A stretch of DNA of 64,000 nucleotides, taken from the NCBI RefSeq assembly GCF_027947575.1, contig NZ_CP116256.1, positions 7,316,001 to 7,380,000 on the forward strand. The letters run 5' to 3'. How positions within the stretch are numbered: position 1 is the stretch's first letter; each line of letters begins with the position of its first letter. Positions 7,443 to 16,286 of the stretch are shown here, piece after piece. The DNA comes from Streptomyces rubrogriseus. Lineage in GTDB: Bacteria > Actinomycetota > Actinomycetes > Streptomycetales > Streptomycetaceae. The notes under the pieces are model-generated. The model saw only the letters and a list, made by a program, of their open reading frames with translations, was not told where the DNA came from and made no database searches. A program made the translations under genes and the position numbers.

Positions 7443-10400
7443 CCCTTGCAGCTCACTCCTTCGGCCGCCAGACGCGGACGCTTCCATTTGTCCCCGGTGA
7501 TGTCCATGGTGCCCTTGTCGCCAAGCCGCCCGGTACCTCTCATGAAATCTACGGCCTTCCCCTTCAGCGCGTTCTCGACACTTCGCGGAACATCTACTTC
7601 TGCAGCCGACTTCCGGTGTTTGTTGAACCATCCGTCGCTGCCGAAGATTCCGACTTCACGGCCACGTTTGTCGTACACGTGTATCTCAAAGTCAGTGCCC
7701 TTTGTGCCTTCCTGCCACGTGTCCATTCTTCCTCGATATCCCTTCCCCAGCCCCAGCGGGTCCTTGGGGCCTCGGGGGGCGAGGCCGAGATAGTCGATCC
7801 ATGTGTGGGGATTGTGCACGTAGGCGACTGGGTTGGGAGCCGGCTCAAGACCCAACGGGTCCGGCGCCGTGTACCGACCCGTGAGTGGATCGTAGTAGCG
7901 GTGATGGTTGTAGTGCAGCCCTGTCTCGGGGTCGAAGTACTGCCCCGGGAACCTGAGCGGCGTGTAGGCGGTGGCTTCCCTGCGCCATTCGGTCACCCCC
8001 CACAAAGTGGCCCGGGCGCGCCACGCCACTTCCCCTTGGTCCGACAGAAGTTCGGTCGGAGTACCAATCAGATCAGTCACAATGGCGAAGAACCGAGCGT
8101 CGACCTGTTCTCGGGTCTCCTTGTGCGTGACTGTCTCGTTCTGACTGAGAGGAACTACCCCTGTGTGGTCCCAGGACAAGGTCACGGCGCACGGCCGGTC
8201 GTCCGCGACAGTGGTCTGTTCGACCAGCGTCGGCCCGTCCCAGGTGAAGTCCGTCTGCTCCGCCACCAACTCACCGTCCTCGGCCAGGCGCTGCTTGGCG
8301 ATGCGTCGGCCGAGCGGGTCGTACAGGTAACGCCACGTGGTTCCGTCCGGTGTGATCACGGAGGTGAGGTGGTCCTCTGCGTCGTAGGCGAAGCGCCACG
8401 TGTCGGGCTTGCGGGAGAGTCTGACCCGTCGGCGTAGGACCATGCGCCCGGCGTCATCGTGCTCGTACCTCACGCTGCCGGCGGTCCGTACAACCGTTCC
8501 GGTATATGCGCGGGTGCCACGAGCCTCCGTCTCGGCATGGTGGTCGGGCCAGGTGGCCTGGGCGACGTTGCCCATGGAGTCGTACGCGTAGGACTCGGAC
8601 CAGCCCTCAGCGTGGATCGAGGTGACGTGCCCGACCGCGTCGAGGTCGAACCGTCTGAATCCGTGTTCGACGTCGGCGAGGCCCACGAGGTGGCCGTCAG
8701 GGCGGTAGTGGTAGCTTCGATCGCTGAGCGTCGCGCCGGACACGCTGACAGACTGGGCACTGAGACGGTTCGCCGGATCCCAGACGTACGAAATGGAGAC
8801 TCGCTCTCCAACGTGCCGGGCCGTCTCACGACCGACGGTGTCGTGACTGAATGCCACGCTCCCCCCGTCCGTTGTCAGCGATGTGCGATTGCCTGCCGGG
8901 TCGTACGCGAAGGCGGACGTCGCTCCGGAGGGGGTCACTCGACGAGTCTCACGTCCCAGTACGTCATAGTCACGGCGCAGGGTGCGCCCGTTCGTGGTCT
9001 CGGCCACGATGCGTCCGTTTTCGTCCCAGTCGAGGGAAAGAGTCGCGTCGGGGCCGACAGCTTGCAACAGTCGGCCCTCCGCGTCATATGTGTATGTCGT
9101 GTTCGAACCAGCGGCGCTTTTCCAGTCGATGCGCCCCAGAGGATCACGGCCGAAGCGAATCGTCTGTCCCAGCGGTGTGGTTCGGGCAATGAGCCGACCG
9201 GCGGCGTCGTGCTGGTAGGAGTGGGTCCGGCCGTCGAAGTCCGTCTCTGACGTCAGCAGGCCGGTCGAGTCGTAGGAGTAGGACCAGTCGAGACCTTGGG
9301 GATTAGCGACCCGAGTAAGACGCAGTTCGGTGTCGTACTGAAAGTCGTAGCGACTCCCGTCCGGCAGGACACGCGCGGCGAGAAGGTCGAACGTGGTGTA
9401 TTCATAACGCGTCCTACCACCTTGCGGGTCCACGTGCTCAAGGCAGTTTCCTTCGCCGTCATAGAACCACGTCTCACTATCGCCACTGGGATTGGTACGG
9501 CGAACCAGTCGCCCCTCCACCGTCCACTCCAGGCGGGTCGAGTGGCCCAGGGAATCGGTGATGACGACCGGTCGCCCAAGTGAGTCACGTTCGTAGCGGA
9601 CAGCCGACCCCATGGGATCGGTGACCTCCTCGGGCAGCCCGCTGCGGTCGCAGCGAACGCGCGTCACTTGTCCGAGAGCGTCAACGACCTTTGTCAGTTG
9701 CCCACACGACCCGTACTCGTACCGGGTGACACTCCCGCCCGGGTCGGTGATCGCAGTACGGTTCCCTTTTTCGTCGTATTCCTGATGCCAGACAGCGCCG
9801 TCCGGGTACCGGACAGTGACAGGCAACGTGTGCTCGTTGTATTCCGCGGCCGCCGTACTGCCGTCCGCCCGAGTCACTGCGGTCAGATTTCCAGCCACGT
9901 CGTATGCGTACCGCGTTGACAGCCCGACTTCATCAGTGACGGTGACCAGCCGCAGACTCTCGTCCCATTCCTGAGTCATGGCGGCTCCCCGCGGGTTGGT
10001 CTCGCGGATCAGGCGGAGCGCCGTGTTATGGGTGTAGGCGCGGGTGTGGCCCAAGGAATCGGTCACACATGTGGTTCTCGTCTCGTCGTCGTAGGAAAGA
10101 GTCGAGGCCAGCGCGGAACCGGAACCGCCAGTGGCCCTCACTCGTCCTTGACCGTCATAGGCGTACCAATAATTGACGTTGTTACGGTCCGTCCACGAGG
10201 TGATGCGCCCCTCGGAGTCATAGGTGTAACGCATAGACGTGCCTGATGAATTGATTTCGCCCACCAACCGACCAGAATCGTCGTACTCATATCCGAGCAG
10301 GCTGGTGGGTGCGGCATGCGGGTCTGCGCAGTCGAGTAGACGCAAGCCCGTGATGCGCGACAGAGACGGGTGGTGGTCCAAAGCGATGTGGTATCCGCCG

Positions 10401-11785
10401 GAGTGAATCATCTCCGTCGGGATGTCGCCCTCGGCGTAGACGACGGTGATGCGATTGCCGTTGCGGTCCTGGACGTGCTGGAGGGGCAGGTCCACCGCCG
10501 TGCCGACCGCCGCGACGACCGGGCTGTGAAACACCTGCGTCAGGCCGCTGTCCGGGTCGGTGACACGGAGAGCGCCGTCGACATCATCGTCCCAGGCGAG
10601 GGTCAGGCGGGAACCTGCGGTTTCCGGGCATACCGCCTCGCCCGTCTCCGGATCGGGAAATGGAAAGCAGATGCGGGCGCCGTCCGCCCCTGCGTAAACG
10701 ATGCATTCGTCGTCGACCTGCACGCGCTGGTCCAGCGTGGAGGCCCAAGACGGGCCGAACCAGCCGCCCCAACGGTAGGAAGAGAGGTGGGTCCGCTCCA
10801 GCACCAGGGGCAGCACTCCCGGCAACGACACGTCGGTGCGGGTCAGCACCATGTCGCCAGTAGCGACGTCGATCGGATCCCGCACGAACTTCTTGATCTC
10901 GTTGCGGATCGAGGCGGGCAGCTTGTCGAAGCCCGGATTGAGTCTCAGCCGCTCGAACGTCGCGCAGTTCAGCTTCAGGCCCTTGCCGAGCTTGGCCAGG
11001 TCGGCGGGTTTGAGGGCCTTCAGGCCCTTGCCGAGGGCCTTGCCCAGGGCGCCGAAGCCGACGCCCAGCAAGGCGCCCTCGGTGAGGATGCCGGCGAGTT
11101 TCTCCGGGTCCTTGAAGGCTTCCGGGTCGCGCAGGAGCGTGTCGAAGGCGGAGAACTTCATGCCCTCCTTCGCCATCTTCCCGGCCGCCGCGACCCCGCG
11201 GATCTCCTTCAGCGTCTTCAGCGCCCGCTCGACCGCCCGGATGACCTCCATCACCCCGCGGATCGCGGACGCCAGGACGGTGCCCTCCTGCTCGATCCGG
11301 GCGACCAGCGCGACCACCTTCGCCGCCCGCGAGCCGGCCATCAGCGTCGAGACGACCGCCGACGTGCCGCCGGTCAGCACGGACAGGGCGAGCCCCGCCA
11401 GTTCCAGTTCGGCGATCTCCGCCAGGATGACGCCGATCTCCGAAAGCAGCTCGTGCGCCTTGTCCGCGAAGTCGTCCAGCGCCTTCGCGCCCTCGCGGAG
11501 GGAGTCGGCCATCTCCGTGGCCTGCTTGCGAGCCGACTTGGCCCGCTTGTGGAGGGCCTTGGCGGCCTTGCCCTCCCACTCCACGTCCGCCAGTGACTTG
11601 CGCGCCGCCTCGGCCGCGTCGTCCAGGCCCTCGGCCAGCGCGCGCCACTTCTTGGCGAGTTCCCGGATGCCGTCCGGGTCCACCGCCGGGTCGGTGATGC
11701 CCAGGAACTCCAAGCCGTCGGCGACCGTGTCGCCGAACATGTGGTTGAACTTGTTGATGTAGTGCAGCGGGTTGAGGTCGACCAC
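7439..11785 (-). CDS. WXG/RHS-repeat polymorphic toxin
   Basis: 1448-aa polymorphic toxin from a GTG at 11785. The N-terminal ~110 residues are helical with a WEG triplet at 70-72, a WXG100-like module suggesting type VII (ESX) export. A hydrophobic helical region follows (~115-190). The block DPIDVATGDMVLTRTDVSLPG (~300) opens a DUF6531-type/RHS core. Then come about 20 YD repeats (GxxxxYxYDxxGRL), ending in the RHS-core segment FDPETGLHYNHHRYYDPLTGRY...PDPLGL near residue 1320. The remaining ~120 residues (EIHVYDKRGREVGIFGSDGW onward) are the variable toxin tip, whose activity I cannot name. It is flanked by a small helical partner (7 nt upstream) and an overlapping immunity candidate. Confidence 0.9.
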   Translation of the reverse strand: MVDLNPLHYINKFNHMFGDTVADGLEFLGITDPAVDPDGIRELAKKWRALAEGLDDAAEAARKSLADVEWEGKAAKALHKRAKSARKQATEMADSLREGAKALDDFADKAHELLSEIGVILAEIAELELAGLALSVLTGGTSAVVSTLMAGSRAAKVVALVARIEQEGTVLASAIRGVMEVIRAVERALKTLKEIRGVAAAGKMAKEGMKFSAFDTLLRDPEAFKDPEKLAGILTEGALLGVGFGALGKALGKGLKALKPADLAKLGKGLKLNCATFERLRLNPGFDKLPASIRNEIKKFVRDPIDVATGDMVLTRTDVSLPGVLPLVLERTHLSSYRWGGWFGPSWASTLDQRVQVDDECIVYAGADGARICFPFPDPETGEAVCPETAGSRLTLAWDDDVDGALRVTDPDSGLTQVFHSPVVAAVGTAVDLPLQHVQDRNGNRITVVYAEGDIPTEMIHSGGYHIALDHHPSLSRITGLRLLDCADPHAAPTSLLGYEYDDSGRLVGEINSSGTSMRYTYDSEGRITSWTDRNNVNYWYAYDGQGRVRATGGSGSALASTLSYDDETRTTCVTDSLGHTRAYTHNTALRLIRETNPRGAAMTQEWDESLRLVTVTDEVGLSTRYAYDVAGNLTAVTRADGSTAAAEYNEHTLPVTVRYPDGAVWHQEYDEKGNRTAITDPGGSVTRYEYGSCGQLTKVVDALGQVTRVRCDRSGLPEEVTDPMGSAVRYERDSLGRPVVITDSLGHSTRLEWTVEGRLVRRTNPSGDSETWFYDGEGNCLEHVDPQGGRTRYEYTTFDLLAARVLPDGSRYDFQYDTELRLTRVANPQGLDWSYSYDSTGLLTSETDFDGRTHSYQHDAAGRLIARTTPLGQTIRFGRDPLGRIDWKSAAGSNTTYTYDAEGRLLQAVGPDATLSLDWDENGRIVAETTNGRTLRRDYDVLGRETRRVTPSGATSAFAYDPAGNRTSLTTDGGSVAFSHDTVGRETARHVGERVSISYVWDPANRLSAQSVSVSGATLSDRSYHYRPDGHLVGLADVEHGFRRFDLDAVGHVTSIHAEGWSESYAYDSMGNVAQATWPDHHAETEARGTRAYTGTVVRTAGSVRYEHDDAGRMVLRRRVRLSRKPDTWRFAYDAEDHLTSVITPDGTTWRYLYDPLGRRIAKQRLAEDGELVAEQTDFTWDGPTLVEQTTVADDRPCAVTLSWDHTGVVPLSQNETVTHKETREQVDARFFAIVTDLIGTPTELLSDQGEVAWRARATLWGVTEWRREATAYTPLRFPGQYFDPETGLHYNHHRYYDPLTGRYTAPDPLGLEPAPNPVAYVHNPHTWIDYLGLAPRGPKDPLGLGKGYRGRMDTWQEGTKGTDFEIHVYDKRGREVGIFGSDGWFNKHRKSAAEVDVPRSVENALKGKAVDFMRGTGRLGDKGTMDITGDKWKRPRLAAEGVSCKG

Positions 11786-11792
11786 GCCCCGC

Positions 11793-12104
11793 TCAGCCCT
11801 TCTTCGCCCGCGCCGCAGCCGTCAGCAGCACCTCGAGCAGGTCGAAGGCGTCGGAGACGTCGCCCATGAACTTCGCCTCCGTCTCCCACTCCTCGTCCAG
11901 CTGCTTCGTCAGCTTCACGAGCGTGGTCATGCCCTCCTCGATGTCGTCCTTCGCGCCGAGGAGCGACCCCAGGGCGCCGAGGGCGGACAGGTCCTGCGAT
12001 GCGGACTCGAACTCCTGCAACGGCTTGGCCGTGTGGTGTCCCACCGCCCGCAGCCCCGACGCCGCCTTGTGCAGCGACGCTGCCTCTTTCGCCAGGTCCG
12101 CCAT
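11793..12104 (-). CDS. Small helical WXG100-like partner of the RHS toxin
   Basis: 103-aa, almost entirely helical protein: MADLAKEAASLHKAASGL, a central Gly-containing turn LGALGSLLGAKDDIEEG, then a second amphipathic helix ending AAARAKKG. Size and hairpin layout fit ESX/WXG100-type or chaperone-like partners encoded before LXG/WXG toxins. A strict WXG triplet is absent, so the family call is tentative. The ATG at 12104 is preceded by GGAGGG. The stop lies 7 nt before the toxin start, making a three-gene operon: partner, toxin, immunity. Confidence 0.75.
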   Translation of the reverse strand: MADLAKEAASLHKAASGLRAVGHHTAKPLQEFESASQDLSALGALGSLLGAKDDIEEGMTTLVKLTKQLDEEWETEAKFMGDVSDAFDLLEVLLTAAARAKKG

Positions 12105-12434
12105 GCCGGCCCTCCCCCGTGACTCACCCTGTGCACCTGCCAACGCGACGACGGTAGTGAGGGCGGTTCTACGGCAGGTATGGGCGGAGCCAAGGGACGG
12201 CAAAGTCCGACTGTGACCTACGTCCTCAAGGCGCCCCGTACGCCGCCGCGCTCGCCCTCGGCAGAGTCGTTCTGCAGGGAGGGAGCGAGCTGCTTCCGGC
12301 TCGGCACCGACACCACCGGCAACGAGGCCGACCACCTGCTGTGAATCCCGCTGTGAAGTCCGTGTGAAACATTTCCCGGGGTCCACCGCATCAATGAGGT
12401 GAAGGCGGTACACGGCGGCGGGGAGAGCGCGTAG
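12105..12434. other. Divergent intergenic region, toxin operon / sigma factor
   Basis: 330 bases between the minus-strand toxin operon and the plus-strand sigma factor. It must hold both promoters. An AT-richer GTGAAACATTTCC at about 12361-12373 sits some 60 bases before the sigma start and could be part of its promoter, but no consensus pair was convincing. No small ORF here has a credible RBS. Confidence 0.5.
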
Positions 12435-12944
12435 ATGAGGCAGGGGCGGGCGGACGAGTACGCCGAGTTCGCGGTGGCGCGGGCCGGGCACCTGTACCGG
12501 TCCGCGTGTCTGCTCACCGCCGGGGACACGCATCTGGCCGAGGATCTCGTGCAGGAGACCTTCGGGCGGCTCTACGTGCGGTGGGGGCGGGTGTCGCGGG
12601 CGGAGAACCCGGCCGCCTACGCGCAGACCGTGCTCACCCGCGCCTTCCTCGCCCATCAGCGGCGGCGCAGCAGCGGGGAGCGGGCGACCGACGTGTTCCC
12701 CGATCTGCCCGGCGCCGGTGACGGGGACGCGTCCCTGCGGCTGACCCTGCTGGACGCGCTCGCGCGGCTGCCCGCCAAGGACCGGGCCGTGGTCGTCCTG
12801 CGGTACTGGGACGACCGCTCGGTCGAGCAGACCGCCGACGTGCTCGGCGTCAGTTCGGCGGCGGTGCGGACGCGGTGTTCGCGGGCGCTCGGCCGACTGC
12901 GGGGGCTGCTGGGCGAGGACCTCTCGGAGTACGCCAGACCCTAG
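12435..12944 (+). CDS. SigE-family RNA polymerase sigma factor (ECF type)
   Basis: 169-aa ECF sigma factor of the SigE family. Region 2 is YAEFAVARAGHLYRSACLLTAGDTHLAEDLVQETFGRLYVRW (~10-50), with the HLAEDLVQE promoter-melting helix. Region 4 is LDALARLPAKDRAVVVLRYWDDRSVEQTADVLGVSSAAVRTRCSRALGRLR (~105-155), with a clear helix-turn-helix. Its TAG stop (12942-12944) lies inside the left inverted repeat of an inserted element, so the native C-terminus may have been altered by a few residues. The membrane-anchored gene after the element is the likely partner. Confidence 0.88.
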   Translation: MRQGRADEYAEFAVARAGHLYRSACLLTAGDTHLAEDLVQETFGRLYVRWGRVSRAENPAAYAQTVLTRAFLAHQRRRSSGERATDVFPDLPGAGDGDASLRLTLLDALARLPAKDRAVVVLRYWDDRSVEQTADVLGVSSAAVRTRCSRALGRLRGLLGEDLSEYARP

Positions 12945-13130
12945 GGGGTGTCGTTTGGATCTTGCCGGGGTCGCGGGCCCTGGCACGCACATCTGCGGCG
13001 TTGTCGTCGGTTGCCAACGCTCCGCGTTGTCGCCCTCCTCCGCCTTGCAGCTGCACGCACCAGACCCCGCTCGGGTCGGCCACAGGGCACCGTCGGCCGC
13101 GGCCGGCCTGATCCAAACGACACCCCCTAG
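12941..13130. mobile_element. 190-bp MITE-like element with perfect 21-bp terminal inverted repeats
   Basis: Ends 12941-12961 and 13110-13130 are perfect 21-bp inverted repeats beginning CTAGGGGGTGTCGTTTGGAT. The next seven bases inward are partly complementary. CTAG at both edges could be a 4-bp target duplication of the YTAR kind used by IS5-family elements. No transposase is encoded. The interior looks like a sequence I recall as highly repeated in Streptomyces genomes (from memory). It lies between a sigma gene and its putative partner and supplies the sigma stop codon. Confidence 0.75.
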
Positions 13131-13209
13131 GCGGCCCCTGCCCGGACCGTCTCTCGTTCGCCGCTCGGAGCGGCTCATTTCGACTCACGTGTGGAAAGGG
13201 TGGTTCACC

Positions 13210-14472
13210 ATGCTCGAAAACGATCGTCAGGACCCCTTCGAGGACCGGCTGGGCGCCGCCCTGCGCGACGCCGGTGACGGCTTCGAGGCCGATCGGGCGT
13301 CCCTCGTCACCGCCGGGCGGGTCCGGGGGCGGCGGGCCCTGCTACGGCGCAGGGCGGCCGTGGTGAGCGGGGTGGCCGGGGTCGCGCTGGCCGGGGTGGG
13401 CGGGGTGCTGGTCCTCCCGGCGGACGACCCGGCCGGCCCCGACCGGTCCCGGACGGCCTCCGCCGCCTCCGCCGGCACCGCGACCGCTGCCGCGGCCGCC
13501 TTCTCCGGCGACGACCTGCTGCGCGAGCTCAAGGGCCTGCTTCCCGGGGGAACGTACGGCGAGGAGTCGGCCCGGGGCTCGGACCACCAACTGGGCCCGG
13601 CCGTGCGGCTCGTGTACGACGACGGGGACGGGGCCGCCGCCGTCGGCATGGGCTTCGCGCGGGTGGAGCCGGGCAGCGCCCGGGTGCGGGAGCTGATGGC
13701 GTGTCCCGACCACAACATGACGCCGTACGACGACTGCTCCTCCGACCGGCTCGCCGACGGTTCGCTGCTCAGGCTGTACCAGGGCTACGAGTATCCGGAT
13801 ATGCGCGTGGACACCAAGCTCTGGACCGCCGACCTCGTCACCGCCGAGGGACAGCACGTCAGCGTCTCCGAGTGGAACTCCCCCGCGGAGAAGGGCGCCC
13901 CGGTCAGCCGGGACGAGCCTCCCCTGTCGACGGAGCGGCTGCGGAAGCTCGTCACCGCCGGGGTGTGGCGCGAGGTGGTCGACGCCATTCCCAAGAGCCC
14001 CAAGCCGTCGCGGTCGGCCGCGCCCCGCACCGAGCAGCCCGCGGCCTCGGGGAAGTCGGTCGGCGACACGCTCGCCGCGCTGCTCCCCGAGAAGCTGGAC
14101 GTCGTCGCGCACGGCGGGCAGGAGTCGGAGTACGCGTACGTCGTCGTGGACGACGGGCGGGGCCGCAGCCTCGTCCAGATCAACGTGCAGTACGGGATGG
14201 CCGACGTCGCCGGGCAGCTGTACGCCGACGGCGAGACCCTGCCCGACGGCACGCGCGTCGCGACCCGGCAGGGTCCCGGCGAGAAGGCCGGTTCCGGCGT
14301 GGTGATGTGGACCGTTGACACGCTGCGCCCCGGGCCGGCGGGCTTCCGCGTGGTCATCAGCGCCTTCAACACCGACGACCAGAACGAGGACGCCACCCGG
14401 GACGCGCCCGCTGTGAGCATGGAGCGGCTGCGGGAGATCGCGCTCAGCGAGGAGTGGGACCGGTTGCGTTGA
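13210..14472 (+). CDS. Membrane-anchored putative anti-sigma/sensor protein
   Basis: 420-aa protein with the layout seen downstream of SigE-family sigma genes in Streptomyces. A cytoplasmic N-terminus (LENDRQDPFEDRLGAALRDAGDGFEADRASLVTAGRVRGRRALLRRRAAV) precedes one transmembrane helix (VVSGVAGVALAGVGGVLVL, about residues 53-72). A low-complexity Ala/Thr linker and a two-lobed extracellular domain (~100-260 and ~290-420) follow, both lobes ending in similar SxERLR motifs. No zinc-binding HxxxCxxC anti-sigma motif is present, so the anti-sigma role is inferred from context. The ATG at 13210 has GAAAGGGTGG upstream. The 190-bp element separates it from the sigma gene. Confidence 0.75.
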   Translation: MLENDRQDPFEDRLGAALRDAGDGFEADRASLVTAGRVRGRRALLRRRAAVVSGVAGVALAGVGGVLVLPADDPAGPDRSRTASAASAGTATAAAAAFSGDDLLRELKGLLPGGTYGEESARGSDHQLGPAVRLVYDDGDGAAAVGMGFARVEPGSARVRELMACPDHNMTPYDDCSSDRLADGSLLRLYQGYEYPDMRVDTKLWTADLVTAEGQHVSVSEWNSPAEKGAPVSRDEPPLSTERLRKLVTAGVWREVVDAIPKSPKPSRSAAPRTEQPAASGKSVGDTLAALLPEKLDVVAHGGQESEYAYVVVDDGRGRSLVQINVQYGMADVAGQLYADGETLPDGTRVATRQGPGEKAGSGVVMWTVDTLRPGPAGFRVVISAFNTDDQNEDATRDAPAVSMERLREIALSEEWDRLR

Positions 14473-14653
14473 CCGCGCCCGATGCCGCGTCGGCCGGCCG
14501 GCCCTTGGGGACCTCCGACCGACCTGCCACGTGAACAGACAGTCGGGTGGGCCCAGGCGGCGAGGTGTACGACTGCTGGCCGTGCCTTGCCGCCGACGCC
14601 TGACCGGTTCCGGACAGGTCCTCAACAGTCCGGAAGAGCAGCATCTCGACCGG

Positions 14654-15991
14654 TCACATCGGCTCCCACTCGGACTCGGATTCAGCCGGATCCTGGTTGG
14701 TGTCCTCGCTCCGGTAGTCCTTCGGAAGGTTGAGCACGAGGTCACCGGAAGGGCCACGGTAGAACCTGGCACCGGGGGCCTCGGCCATGATTTTGTCTTC
14801 CACGTACTTGCGGGCCGCTGGGACTTCAGCGAGCCACTTCGGCATGATCCAGTTACGGAAGAGCATGCCGTGACCACCCGAGGCGACCACTCGGTAGCCG
14901 TACTTCTTGCCGATGAACTGGTTCGCGGCCTCGAAGGCCCACTGGCAGGCCGCGCAGGCCAGCTTGACGCCGCCGATGTCGACGGTCTTCCTCCCCTGCT
15001 CTTCTGTACGCTGATTGGCCTTCCAGTGGGCGATGTGCTGACCGAGCAGCGTCAACTCGGCGTGCTGCGATCCCGGCTGGCCACCGTTGGTGTCCCCGAC
15101 GCGGGAGCCGCTCCAGTCGGGGTTGCCCATGGCGTTGACGACTGCGCCCAGTTGTGGCCTGTTGTAATTGCCTTCGAAGTAGTCGCCGGCTTGTGCCGCC
15201 CGGACCTTGAAGAGGTCCTTGTCCATGCGCCGGTCTCCGTACGGCGGCACGGATTCGTCTCGTACACCGGCCAGTTCGTGGTTGATGCCGTCCCGCTGAT
15301 CTTCTGTGACGTGGTTCCTGCCGGTGTTGCCGGCGATGCCCAGCCGGCCGTTCGGCATGACGGAGGTCGCCAGGTGCGGTGTTCCCCCTTGCGGGATCTG
15401 ATCCATCCCGAGTCGCCCCAACCGGTCGAGCATCCGCAGTTCGGGCGAGCGGGAGTTCGAGACCCGCCCCGGGCCCTTCTTCCTGCGGTACATCCGGGCC
15501 TTGTAGACGGGAACCTCCGCGGCGCTGGAGTAGTGCTTGGCGGCGAATTCGGCCTCGAGCCGTGCCTTAAGCAGTTGACGTTCTCCACCATGGGCGGGGC
15601 GCATCCTCTGCGAGTCGGGCGCGCCGCTCTGCCACTCGCCGGTGGTCGCGTTGAACCACTCCGTCGGCTTCGCCTCCTCCTTCGCCTCTCCGGTCACGGG
15701 CGCAGGCGCTCGCTGGACAGTTGTGGCGCCTGAAGCGGCGGTGCGGGTCCCGGGCGCGACGGCCTCGGCACCGGTTCGGGCCTGACCGCGTCCAGCGCCG
15801 CGCTGGTTCCTTGATTCCTCAACCACTCGGGTCGCCGCGACGTTCCCGACCGCGCGCTGGAGGGTCAGGGCAGCCGTAGCGGACAGCTGTCCAGACTTCA
15901 GCTCCGGACGCGCCGACGCCGGTCTGCCGACGGCCGGTGCACCCTTGGGGGTTTCCTTGCCGAGTGCTTCGGGCAGGTCTCGCGCGCGCAA
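14654..15991 (-). CDS. Putative eCIS cargo-like protein with deaminase-type toxin domain
   Basis: About 445 aa. Residues 1-60 are basic/disordered with LTLQRAVGN at 42-50. This LQR..GN signature recurs near the N-terminus of proteins linked to extracellular contractile injection systems and of Streptomyces polymorphic toxins. A Pro/Ala linker ends near APAPVTGEAKEEAKPTEW. The C-terminal half has HAE at 310-312 and CAAC at 346-349, spaced like the zinc-binding HxE...CxxC of cytidine-deaminase-fold toxins. I chose the TTG at 15991 because GAGAGGA lies six bases before it. A GTG at 16213 extends the frame 74 residues but lacks an RBS and adds compositionally odd sequence. No immunity gene is adjacent. 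Confidence 0.6.
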   Translation of the reverse strand: MRARDLPEALGKETPKGAPAVGRPASARPELKSGQLSATAALTLQRAVGNVAATRVVEESRNQRGAGRGQARTGAEAVAPGTRTAASGATTVQRAPAPVTGEAKEEAKPTEWFNATTGEWQSGAPDSQRMRPAHGGERQLLKARLEAEFAAKHYSSAAEVPVYKARMYRRKKGPGRVSNSRSPELRMLDRLGRLGMDQIPQGGTPHLATSVMPNGRLGIAGNTGRNHVTEDQRDGINHELAGVRDESVPPYGDRRMDKDLFKVRAAQAGDYFEGNYNRPQLGAVVNAMGNPDWSGSRVGDTNGGQPGSQHAELTLLGQHIAHWKANQRTEEQGRKTVDIGGVKLACAACQWAFEAANQFIGKKYGYRVVASGGHGMLFRNWIMPKWLAEVPAARKYVEDKIMAEAPGARFYRGPSGDLVLNLPKDYRSEDTNQDPAESESEWEPM

Positions 15992-16286
15992 TGGGAATCC
16001 TCTCGGGGCCCGGGACGGATCTCCCTTGATATCGTGCCGGGGGCCTTCGAACCAGAGCGGTTTGGGCAGGATCCGGTGCCCGAGGTGGCCAGATCTGGTC
16101 CTGATCTTCCGGCCCGGTCGGCTGCCCGGGCAGCCACCGTTCCCTCTCCCGTTCCGAAGGAATGTCCCGGGCCTGCGCCTGTCCGGCCAGTGGAGGGGCG
16201 CCCTCACCGGCACCGACAGCAGCAGTCGGCACGTCTACGCTGACCGCCGAGTCAGTCGACGGTGCCCCTTTCGACCTGGTTGCGGA

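Noticed and set aside
12955..13130. Short open frames inside the 190-bp element on both strands
   Set aside because: They read through the inverted ends and mirror each other; no RBS or protein-like pattern.
15992..16213. Extended N-terminus of the deaminase-like protein from GTG 16213
   Set aside because: No RBS, composition unlike the rest, and it would bury the LQR..GN segment 118 residues in.
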